Positions 17,310 through 25,555 of a stretch of 32,557 bases of DNA are shown here, in pieces (the first letter of the stretch is position 1; every line of letters begins with the position of its first letter). The DNA is from an uncultured Thermomicrobiales bacterium. Lineage in GTDB: Bacteria > Chloroflexota > Chloroflexia > Thermomicrobiales > CADCWN01. Made by a program: the position numbers and the translations under genes. Location of the stretch: NCBI GenBank assembly GCA_902806415.1, contig CADCWN010000202.1:1-32557 (forward strand), read 5' to 3'. The notes under the pieces are model-generated. The model worked only from the letters and a program-made list of their open reading frames with translations, had not been told where the DNA came from and did not search any database.

Positions 17310-19061
17310 TTGGCGCGACGGGCGATCGCCTCCAAGCGGTTCAGGAACAGCCCTGGTATCGGCGCACCGCGCACCGGTTGGCGAATCGCGCTCGCATTCT
17401 GCCTGCTCTTCATCTTCCTCACGTTGACGCCCGCCGCGCGCCCGGTCGCCGCCGAAACGCCAGCGCGCGGCTTGCGGGTCGAAGGGGCGCAACTGATCGA
17501 CGCCCGTGGGCAGCCGGTACGGCTCCTCGGGGTCAACCGCGCCGGCACCGAATACGCCTGCATCCAGGGCTGGGGGCTCTTCGACGGCCCGCACGACGCG
17601 GCCTCGGTCGCCGCGATCCGCTCCTGGGGGAGCAACGCCGTCCGCGTCCCGCTCAACGAGCACTGCTGGCTGGGGCTGGACACGGTGGCGGAGGGGCTCG
17701 GCGGCGAGGCGTATCGGGCGGCGATCCGCGAGTGGGTCGGCACGCTGCGCGCGGCGGGGCTCTATGTCATCCTCGATCTGCACTGGGCCGCGCCAGCGGG
17801 CTTGCGCGCCGATCGGCTGCGCCCGATGCCCGATCGCGACCATGCGCCGGAGTTCTGGCGTCAGGTGGCGTCGGCCTATCGCGACGACGGCGCGATCCTC
17901 TTCGACCTCTACAACGAGCCGTTCCCCGATTTCAATCGCAATACCGAGGAAGCCTAGCGCTGCTGGCGCGATGGCGGCACCTGTCGCGGCTTCGACTACA
18001 CCGCCGCCGGGATGCAGGAGTTGGTGGACGCGATGCGCGGCACCGGCGCGCGCAACGTCATCCTGCTCGGCGGGGTGCAATACGCTAACGGCTTCTCCCG
18101 CTTCCGCACCTACGCCCCGCGCGATCCGCTGAATAATCTCGCCGCCTCCTGGCACTCCTACAACTTCATGCACTGGGACAACGAGACGACCTGGGACGCG
18201 CAGATCGGTATCCCCACCGCCGGGGTGCCGCTGATCGCCGGTGAGATCGGCCAGGATGACTGCAAGACCGCCTTCCTGGAGCGAACCCTGCGCTGGCTCG
18301 ACGCGCGCGAGGCCAGCTACCTCGGTTGGGCCTGGAATACTTGGGCGCGCTGCGACGGCCCGGTCCTGATCGACGATTACGACGGCACGCCGTCCGCAAT
18401 GGGCCGGGGGCTCTACGACCATCTGGTGCAACTCGGCCCGGCGCCGCTCGCGCCCCGGCCCGGCGAGACGAGCGGCGGCGCGGGGGAGATCGATCCGTCC
18501 GCGCCGGTCGCCGCGCCGGACCCGACGAGCGCGCTGATCCTCTACGATGATGTCGTTCCGGCCCCGTTCTGGGTCCGACCGGTCGGAGTCAACGCCACCG
18601 ACCCCTGCGACGGGCAGACGCGGGTCGGCGGGCGTTGTTCCTACGCCCTCTCGCTCAGTTCATGGGGGGCGCTGAGTATCGGAAGCGATGGTGGCTTCGC
18701 GACGGGCGGGTATGACCGACTCGAATGGTCGTTCAATACCCACTGGCAATCGCTGGCAAACTTCTCGATCGCCCTGACCGCGCAGAATAGCGGCGAGGCA
18801 ATCCGCGCAATCCCGCTCGATCAGGCCACGATCCTGGCCGACCTCGGCGATGGCTGGGTCCGCCTGGCCGTGCCGATGGCCGACCTCAACCCCGACGGCG
18901 GGGCGATCGGCGCGCTGATCCTGCGCAACGCCAGCGGGCGCGACCTCGGCACAATCCACCTCGACGACGTGCGCTTCGTGCCGGACACGGACAGCCTCGG
19001 CGTGGCGCTGACCGCCGGGGCACAGGCGACCGCTATCGATCGGCCCGCAGCGGCGCGCTGA
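17310..19061 (+). pseudogene. Secreted GH5-family (cellulase-like) glycoside hydrolase with C-terminal beta-sandwich-like domain, interrupted by in-frame TAG at 17955-17957
   Basis: Signal peptide ALAFCLLFIFLTLTPAARPVAA; LRVEGAQLIDARGQPVRLLGVNRAGTEYAC; acid/base LYNEPFPDF before the stop, nucleophile IAGEIGQDDC after it. ORFs 17310-17957 and 18012-19061 share a frame; read-through gives EEA*RCWRDGGTCRGFDYTAAGMQELVDAMRG. Confidence 0.88.
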
Positions 19062-19172
19062 CGGCCTGCGGGGATTCTGCGGTATTGCCTGGAAATGGGT
19101 GAGCACGTCTACGTGCCAGCGACGAGATAGGGGTCGGCACGGGGGTGGATGGAGATCGGAGGGTTTTTTCGA

Positions 19173-19334
19173 TTAGGACAGGCCGGTAAACGTCGCATCG
19201 CTTGATATATCGATCATGTCCGCGTTGTTGAAGCGGGCGTCTTTCCCAACCGCAATCAATTGCCCGCCGCGAGCAGCACACCACAGGGCATGGCGGATAT
19301 GATCGTGGTCCCGCTCGGGGTGCTTGTTCGTCAT
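19173..19334 (-). CDS. Short ORF overlapping the MNT gene (ATGA); possible truncated HEPN-domain partner
   Basis: ATG 19334 overlaps the TGA of the upstream gene; reads MTNKHPERDHDHIRHALWCAARGGQLIAVGKDARFNNADMID...GLS*. HEPN similarity is limited to the first ~25 residues. Confidence 0.35.
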   Translation of the reverse strand: MTNKHPERDHDHIRHALWCAARGGQLIAVGKDARFNNADMIDISSDATFTGLS

Positions 19335-19630
19335 AGCGTTACAAGGTCCCCCGCGATCGCCTGGCGCAGGCGCTCACTCATTCGCGGCGAGCTGAGTGTA
19401 ATCTGCACAGCATGGCCGAGGAGGGCTTCGAGGGCGACGATGAGATCGCCGGGGAAGAAAGGCGGCGTGATCTCGGCGGGCGTGACGAGGAAATCGATAT
19501 CGCTCGTCTCGTCGGCCTCATCGCGGGCGACGGAGCCGAAAAGCTGGATGTCCGACGCCCCATGTGCGCGTGCTATGCGGACGATCTCCTCCCGCCGCGC
19601 CAAGACAGCTCGTCTGGTGAGTGTCGCCAT
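19331..19630 (-). CDS. MNT-type nucleotidyltransferase domain protein (antitoxin-like)
   Basis: IQLFGSVARDEADETSDIDFLV matches the GSxARxExxxxSDIDxLV nucleotidyltransferase signature. Start MATLTRRAVLARR at 19630. Confidence 0.88.
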   Translation of the reverse strand: MATLTRRAVLARREEIVRIARAHGASDIQLFGSVARDEADETSDIDFLVTPAEITPPFFPGDLIVALEALLGHAVQITLSSPRMSERLRQAIAGDLVTL

Positions 19631-19860
19631 CCAGCCCCTCCACTCCTTTCCCACAGTATATCGGAGATCAGAGCATACTCCCACAGCGCGAGAAGCGTCT
19701 ACCTATTCCACCCTAACAGAGCATTAGCGATTCTTTGGGAAGTATCTATGCGGCTTTCTTACAACGGTTGTCATTGAGCCTGCCCACCATCAGCGACGGA
19801 AGCCCATCCTTTCTTCTCTCGCAGAATTACCGGTGGCATACAATCTTCAGTCATCCTTGA

Positions 19861-20709
19861 TTACCCGCACAGGAATGCCTCGACCGCCGCGATGAAGGCT
19901 TCCTCGCGCTCGACATGGATAAGGTGGCCGGTGTCGGGGAATTCGACGACTTGGGCATCGGGGCGTGCGGCGAGGAGTTCGTCGCGCCCGCGCTCGCTGA
20001 GTGCGCCGCCAAACTGTGGATCGGCGCGGAGGATAAGCGTTGGCTGTGTGGAATCCGCGAGGATACCGGGCAGGTCGAGCGGGATGCCGTTGTTGCGCAA
20101 GGCGCGGAACGGGCCGTCGGCGGTGTTGATCAGGGCGCGGGCGCTCAGTTCATTGGTGGCGCGGTCGCGCGTCGGGTAGAGATCGGATAAGCCCTCGACG
20201 ACCTCCTCGAACGGCAGTTGCTTGAGTTCGAGCAGCGCGCCGAGCCAGGCCGCGCGACCGCGCGGGTCGGCACCGGGGCTGTGCGGCGGGTCTTCGAGGA
20301 TGAGCCGTGCGATCCGCCCCGGCGTCTCAACGACGGTTTGCGCCGCCACGAGCGAGCCGAGCGAGAACCCGAGCAGCGCCACCCGCTCGTGACCCAACCG
20401 TGCGAGCACCCCCCGCACGTCGGCGGCATAGTCCGTGATCGCGTAGCCGTCGGCGGGCTTGTCGCTGTCGCCATGCCCGCGCAAATCGAGGGCATAGAGC
20501 GTCTGCTCCCGCACCAGCCGCGCGGCCAGGCGCTCGAAGATCCGCCAGGTATCCCAGATGCCGTGCAGCATGATCAGCGGCGGTCGCCCGCTCGGGCCGT
20601 GCCACGCGACGGCGTGGATACGAAGGGGGGAAGTTGAAGGTCGAAGGTCGAAGGTCGTATGCGACGGTCTAATTGTGCTCCCGTCCACATCATCTCCCCT
20701 ATTCGCCAT
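19861..20709 (-). CDS. Alpha/beta hydrolase
   Basis: LIMLHGIWDTWRIFERLA, LDLRGHGDSDKP, LLGFSLGSLVA (GxSxG nucleophile), DTGHLIHVEREEAF. N-terminus uncertain because heptamer repeats overlap it; ORF is open to 20766. Confidence 0.92.
   Translation of the reverse strand: MANRGDDVDGSTIRPSHTTFDLRPSTSPLRIHAVAWHGPSGRPPLIMLHGIWDTWRIFERLAARLVREQTLYALDLRGHGDSDKPADGYAITDYAADVRGVLARLGHERVALLGFSLGSLVAAQTVVETPGRIARLILEDPPHSPGADPRGRAAWLGALLELKQLPFEEVVEGLSDLYPTRDRATNELSARALINTADGPFRALRNNGIPLDLPGILADSTQPTLILRADPQFGGALSERGRDELLAARPDAQVVEFPDTGHLIHVEREEAFIAAVEAFLCG
20639..20662. repeat. Heptamer tandem repeat (gaaggtc)n
   Basis: gaaggtc-gaaggtc-gaaggtc, overlapping the extreme 5' end of the hydrolase ORF. Confidence 0.85.
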
Positions 20710-20776
20710 TCGCACCCATCGCCCGTCATTCGGCACCCCTGCCACTCGGCACTCGGCACTCGGCACTCGGCACCCG
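20708..20776. repeat. Heptamer tandem repeat (cactcgg)n
   Basis: ...cactcgg-cactcgg-cactcgg-cactcgg-caccc with degenerate heptads upstream (attcgcc-attcgca...). Lies between the PsiE-like and hydrolase genes. Confidence 0.85.
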
Positions 20777-21355
20777 TTACCCTCCCTCGCGGCGGCTCAC
20801 CAGGAAGAGGGCGAGCGCGACGATCAGGATGAGGCCACCCTCGACGACCAACTCGATGATCGCATGGTTAAAATCGTCCCCTTTAAGATCCTTGAGCGAG
20901 AGTTCGGCCCCGACGGAGAGGATACGTCGCACCGATGAGATGATCGCGACGGTCAGGAAGGGGCGCACCGAACTGGTGCGGGTGGTGATGAAGGTCATGA
21001 TGGTGCGAATGATCTCGACCAGGATGAGAACCAGCAGCAACTCGCTGAGGAGATTGGTGAGCGTGGTCGGCACCCCGTCGGCGAGATTCCTCGGGATACT
21101 GAAAAGCGCATACGCGAGCGCCGCCAGCGCCACCACGATCAGCAGGAGCCCGACGGCACCGTAGAGGAGCAGGGTCGCACCGTCGAAGAACGGCTCGAGG
21201 CGCCCCACGAAGTACTGCTGCTGGCGTGTACCGGGGGTTCCCTCTTCCTCCGCAACGGCATCGGCGACGGAAAGCGCCCCCTTGGCTGGTTTCCCTCCTT
21301 CGGGCTGAAGCTCCTCGGGCTCTCGCGGCGGGTCTTCTCGTTGCTCGTCCGGCAT
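20777..21355 (-). CDS. PsiE-like (phosphate-starvation-inducible) membrane protein
   Basis: Multi-TM with LLVLILVEIIRTIMTFITTRTSSVRPFLTVAIISSVRRILSVGAE and C-terminal TM, as in PsiE-family proteins. Confidence 0.75.
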   Translation of the reverse strand: MPDEQREDPPREPEELQPEGGKPAKGALSVADAVAEEEGTPGTRQQQYFVGRLEPFFDGATLLLYGAVGLLLIVVALAALAYALFSIPRNLADGVPTTLTNLLSELLLVLILVEIIRTIMTFITTRTSSVRPFLTVAIISSVRRILSVGAELSLKDLKGDDFNHAIIELVVEGGLILIVALALFLVSRREGG

Positions 21356-21500
21356 CGCCCCTCACTCTCAGAACCCTTCGCGGTGCTGTCCCCCTCGCCA
21401 AGTTGTGGCCGAACGAAGACGCCGGGGACATCACACAGCCACTTACTTGAGCATTGCTTCCGCAAATTGCGAGCCGCAACGCTGCGGTGCTCGCTCTTGC

Positions 21501-22868
21501 TCAGGCGGTGCGCGCGGAAGTCCCCTGCCCGGCGGCGCTGAGCGCGAGGCCGGTGGCGACGGAGGTGAAAGCATCCTGGAAGCGCAGCTTCTCGGCCCCG
21601 AACTTCTCGGACAGCATCCGCTGGAAGCGCGGGATCCCCGACGAACCACCGGTGCGAAGGACCGCGTCGATCTGGCCCGGCGCGACCCCGGCGGCGCGCA
21701 GCGCGGCGTCGAGGCAGCGCTCCGCCTGGCGCACGCGCGAGCCGATCAGCGCGTCGAACTCCTTGCGCGTGATCGGCTCGTTGATGGCGATCGCCTCCTC
21801 GAAGAACGCGACTTGATCGCGCTCACAACGCGAGAGCCCGATCTTGACGCGCTCGACCTCGCGGAAGAGCGGCCAGCCGTAGTTGCCGCGCACCAGGGCG
21901 ATCAGGGCGCGCACCTGGCGTTGCGCGGCGCGGTCGGTCTGGTGGGTGAGGCTGTCGAGGAAATTGATCACGCGGATGTCGTTGAGGACCGGGATCGTGT
22001 ACCAGCGCCGGATCGCCTCGATGATATGGCGCGGCATCGGCAGCCGCTGCTCCCCCCAGTGCAAATCCTCCCCGAAATATTTGAGCAGGCGACGGTCCAT
22101 GATGTCCTCGTCGAGGGTGTTGCCGCCGAGCGGGATCCCGGCGGTCGAGAGGACCTCGCGCGCCCCGCCGCCGATCCGCATCACCGTCACATCGAGCGTA
22201 CCGCCGCCGAAGTCGAAGACGATCACGTTGCTGGCCCGGGGCAACGTCGAGGCGAAATGGAGCCCGGCGGCGATCGGCTCAGGGACGAACGTGACCTCCC
22301 CGAAGCCGGCCGTCGCCAGCGCCGCCTCCATCCGTTCCAGCGCCAGGGTGTCGCCATCGGGATCGTTCTCCGCCCAGTGGACCGGTCGCCCGATCGTCGC
22401 GCGGCTGATTGGCCGCCCGAGCGCCTCCTCGGCGCGGCGTCGCATCTCGACCAGGAAGAGGGCGATCAGGTCTTCGAGGGTGCGGAACTGCCCGAAGGTG
22501 TCGGTCCCCTGATAGCTCGCGTCGGCGAGATAGCTCTTCAGCGCCTGGAAGAAGCGCCCCGGCTGCCCCACGTCGATGTTGAAGCGCACCACCTCGCGCC
22601 CGAAGACGGTGTCGATCTCCCGCTCCACCGCAACCTGCTGCCGGATCGTCGTGCGCCCCGCTTCGAGGCGCACGAAAGCGTTGATCGCGTCCTGCCCGAG
22701 GTGGGTCGCGCCCCCGCGCTCGATGTAGAGCAAGGTCGGCACAAGGGTCGATTCGGGATTGCCTCGGTCAAGGTGCAGCAGGCGCGGCGCACGCTCGCCC
22801 GGCTCGACCACGGCGATCGCTGAATTCGAGGTCCCGAAGTCGAAGCCGACGGCGATCTCATCGGACAT
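21501..22868 (-). CDS. Hsp70-family ATPase, YegD-like
   Basis: MSDEIAVGFDFGTSNSAIAVVE (phosphate 1), VIVFDFGGGTLDVTVMRIGG (phosphate 2), VLRTGGSSGIPRFQRML (adenosine). ~455 aa with no room for a canonical substrate-binding domain. Confidence 0.93.
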   Translation of the reverse strand: MSDEIAVGFDFGTSNSAIAVVEPGERAPRLLHLDRGNPESTLVPTLLYIERGGATHLGQDAINAFVRLEAGRTTIRQQVAVEREIDTVFGREVVRFNIDVGQPGRFFQALKSYLADASYQGTDTFGQFRTLEDLIALFLVEMRRRAEEALGRPISRATIGRPVHWAENDPDGDTLALERMEAALATAGFGEVTFVPEPIAAGLHFASTLPRASNVIVFDFGGGTLDVTVMRIGGGAREVLSTAGIPLGGNTLDEDIMDRRLLKYFGEDLHWGEQRLPMPRHIIEAIRRWYTIPVLNDIRVINFLDSLTHQTDRAAQRQVRALIALVRGNYGWPLFREVERVKIGLSRCERDQVAFFEEAIAINEPITRKEFDALIGSRVRQAERCLDAALRAAGVAPGQIDAVLRTGGSSGIPRFQRMLSEKFGAEKLRFQDAFTSVATGLALSAAGQGTSARTA

Positions 22869-22876
22869 GGTGTTCC

Positions 22877-22907
22877 CCCTGGGTCGAAGGTCGAAAGTCA
22901 AAGGTCG
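22877..22907. repeat. Heptamer tandem repeat (gaaggtc variants) upstream of the Hsp70-like gene
   Basis: gaaggtc-gaaagtc-aaaggtc-gaagggg; same family as 20639-20662. Confidence 0.8.
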
Positions 22908-23222
22908 AAGGGGCAGCGTGGGCGGATCGTATTGTCGCGGTGCTGGGGGCGGCGCGCACCGACCCGATGAGGGGGATACCGCTGGCCTTTCGTACAGGGG
23001 TAACAGATCGCGGGTTTCAACGCACCATCTGGGGGAAAGGCGGCCAGGCACGCGAATGTTTGCTAAGCTCAGGGACGTGCTCTCCACGACTATCTCCTTG
23101 GCCTGCGGAAAGCGCCCGCTCGAAACCTTGACGCCAAAGCCGACCGCAGCAGAAGATGGACAAGGATGCGATGCGGCACACGATCGAGGCGCAGACGGCC
23201 AGGGATAGCGAAGAGAGAATCA

Positions 23223-23477
23223 ATGCTGAGCGCATATATCCGTGCTACGATGGCGCGCACTACCTACAAAGAGCTCGATGAGAGCGGCCGCTACTTCTTC
23301 GAGATCCCGGAACTCCAAGGGGTATGGGCGGACGCCGACACTATCGAGACGGGCCGCGCGGAATTGCAGGAAGTCTTGGAGGATTGGATCGCCCTCGGGT
23401 TATCGATGCACCAGGACTTCCCGATCCTCGACGGCATTGACATCAACCTCAAGCATGCCACGGGGATCGGTCACTGA
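23223..23477 (+). CDS. hicB: HicB-family antitoxin
   Basis: MLSAYIRATMARTTYKELDESGRYFFEIPELQGVWADADTIETGRAELQEVLEDWIALGL matches HicB/UPF0150 layout. Confidence 0.85.
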   Translation: MLSAYIRATMARTTYKELDESGRYFFEIPELQGVWADADTIETGRAELQEVLEDWIALGLSMHQDFPILDGIDINLKHATGIGH

Positions 23478-23653
23478 TGCCGCGTTTCGAGCCGATACGT
23501 CGCGCCGAATTGATCACCGCCTTCCGCGCGCTCGGCTTCACCGGGCCACACTCGGGATCTCGCCATAGTTTTATGCAGCGAGGAACCATGCGCGTGCGTA
23601 TCCCGAATCAAGATATTGGCAACCGGAACTTGCTACACGAGATTCTGCGGTGA
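23477..23653 (+). CDS. hicA: HicA-family mRNA interferase toxin (58 aa; not in the supplied ORF track)
   Basis: ATG 23477 overlaps the HicB stop (TGATG). MPRFEPIRRAELITAFRALGFTGPHSGSRHSFMQRGTMRVRIPNQDIGNRNLLHEILR* has the GSxHxFM..G...RIPN HicA pattern. Confidence 0.8.
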   Translation: MPRFEPIRRAELITAFRALGFTGPHSGSRHSFMQRGTMRVRIPNQDIGNRNLLHEILR

Positions 23654-23706
23654 CGCGCGGAATGGGAAGCGATCTAGCGCCGCAGGCACCGCTTCGAGAT
23701 GACCCG

Positions 23707-25428
23707 TCAGCGGTTCACTGCGTAATACGCCTCGATCACCTGGCGGGCGATCCCGAGGGCCGCGCCCGCGCCGGAGCCGCCGCGCTCGACGATCACCGCC
23801 ATCGCGATCTCCGGCGGCCCATTCGGCTTGCCGGCAAAGCAGATGAACCAGGAGTGGGAGTCGCCATCGCCGAGTTCGGCGGTGCCGGTCTTGCCGCCGA
23901 TGACGAGACCATCGATCTTCGCCCTGGTGGACCCGCCACGCTCGACGCTGGCGAGCATCAGCGTGCGGACCTGGTCGGCGGTGTTGGCGCTGATCGGGGT
24001 CAGCCAGGTCTTGGCGCGGGTCTGCTCCAGCAACTCACCGCCGGGGCTGCGGGCCGCGCCGACGATGTACGGCTCGGGCATCTTGCCGCCATTAACCATC
24101 GCGGCGGTGATCAGCGCCATGTGCAACGGTGTGGTCAGCAATTCGCCCTGCCCGAACCCGGTATCGGCCAGGGCCGGCTTGCTCGACAGGTAGTTCGGAT
24201 CGGACGAGATCGAACTGGCCGCGCCGCGCTGCCCGAGCGCATTCGACAGGCCGTTAAAGGGGATCTCCTCGCCGAACCCGAACTTCTTGGCATACTCGTT
24301 CGTCCGCACCGTGCCGGTGTCGAGGGCGATCTGCGCGAAGACGATATTGAGCGAGTAGAGGTAGCCCTCGGTGACGCTGTACTCGTTCTTCACCGGCTCG
24401 GGTCGGTTCAATTCGATGATCTGGTGACCGTCGATCACGATCTCGCCCGGATCGGGATAGATCTTGGTGGGCGAGACGATCCCGCCATCGAGCGCGGCGG
24501 CGACGGTGAAGGTCTTGAACGTCGAGCCGGGGACGAAGAGCCCTTGCGTGCCGCGCGGCAGGAGCGGATCGCCCGACCCCTCGGCGTTGAGCGCCGACCA
24601 GTACGCCTTGGCGCGGGCGACATCGCGCTCCGACTCGCGCGGATCGATCGCCAACTGCTGGGGATCGAAGCGCGGCGCGGCGGCGTTAACCAGGATCGCG
24701 CCGCTGCGCGGGTCGAGCGCGACGACCGCCCCGCGCCTGCCGGTCGCGTCGAGCGCCCGGTCGGCGACCTGCTGGAGGCGCAGATCGACGGTGAGGACGA
24801 CATCGTTGCCGACCAGGGGCTCGTGGAGGAGGTCGCCCGCGAGGGTTTCGAATGGGTTGCCGCCGGATGAACCGCGCAGATAGCGATCGTAGGCGCGCTC
24901 AATCCCCGCGAGGCCGTAATATTGCGGGCTGTAGTAGCCGACGACGTATGAACTGGTCGAGGGGTAACTGCGCAGGGCGAAGCCATCCGGGGTGATCGTC
25001 GTGTCGGCCAGGATCTGGCCGTTGCGATCGACGATCCGCCCGCGCTGCTGGCGCAGTTGTTCGAGCAGGATCCGCTGATTGACGATCGTGTCGCCGTTGG
25101 CGGTCGGTCGGCTCTCGGTCGCCAACTCGTCCGCCCGGACGACTTGCAGCCGGACGAGGTGGATACTGGTCAAGAGGAAGGCGACGACGAGCAGCGTGCC
25201 GATCCGCACGACGGTGCGATTAAAGGTCGGGAGGTTGGGCGGCAGGCGCGGCCAGAGGAGCAGGACGAAGAATGGCGCGCTGGCCGCGAGCGCCAGCAGC
25301 CAGCGCGCGTCGGTGTTCCCCTCGCGCTGCAGGATCCCGATCCCCAGGATCGCGGCGGCGGCCAGGAACGCGCCGAAGCGCGCCAAGCCGCTGCCGATGC
25401 CGCCGCCGAGTCCGTCGTCAGGTGTCAC
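23707..25428 (-). CDS. Penicillin-binding protein (transpeptidase; PbpA/FtsI-like class B)
   Basis: PGSTFKTFTVAAALDGG (SxxK), YSLNIVFAQ (SxN), IGGKTGTAELGDGDSHSWF (KTG). Confidence 0.95.
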   Translation of the reverse strand: MTPDDGLGGGIGSGLARFGAFLAAAAILGIGILQREGNTDARWLLALAASAPFFVLLLWPRLPPNLPTFNRTVVRIGTLLVVAFLLTSIHLVRLQVVRADELATESRPTANGDTIVNQRILLEQLRQQRGRIVDRNGQILADTTITPDGFALRSYPSTSSYVVGYYSPQYYGLAGIERAYDRYLRGSSGGNPFETLAGDLLHEPLVGNDVVLTVDLRLQQVADRALDATGRRGAVVALDPRSGAILVNAAAPRFDPQQLAIDPRESERDVARAKAYWSALNAEGSGDPLLPRGTQGLFVPGSTFKTFTVAAALDGGIVSPTKIYPDPGEIVIDGHQIIELNRPEPVKNEYSVTEGYLYSLNIVFAQIALDTGTVRTNEYAKKFGFGEEIPFNGLSNALGQRGAASSISSDPNYLSSKPALADTGFGQGELLTTPLHMALITAAMVNGGKMPEPYIVGAARSPGGELLEQTRAKTWLTPISANTADQVRTLMLASVERGGSTRAKIDGLVIGGKTGTAELGDGDSHSWFICFAGKPNGPPEIAMAVIVERGGSGAGAALGIARQVIEAYYAVNR

Positions 25429-25443
25429 GGTTGGGTAGCCCTC

Positions 25444-25553
25444 AGCTATCAGCGATCAGGGATCAGCGCGCGGTCCGTCCGGGCGCTCAGCCATATTAAC
25501 GCACCAGAGGACGACTCGGCTTGCTGACCGCTGAAGGCTGACGGCTAACAGCT
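25444..25553. repeat. Heptamer-based imperfect inverted repeat between ftsW-like and PBP genes
   Basis: Left arm heptads ctatcag-cgatcag-ggatcag; right arm gctgacc-gctgaag-gctgacg-gctaaca-gct. Reverse complement of the right arm resembles the left. Confidence 0.75.
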
Positions 25554-25555
25554 CA

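Noticed and set aside
20708-20776. Possible CRISPR array
   Set aside because: Repeat unit is only 7 bp with no spacers; it is a heptamer tandem tract.
21405-22823. 472-aa plus-strand ORF antisense to the Hsp70-like gene
   Set aside because: Shadow ORF with no motif; the Hsp70 signatures are on the minus strand.
23650-24870. 406-aa plus-strand ORF antisense to the PBP
   Set aside because: No PBP or other motif; the minus strand has SxxK/SxN/KTG.
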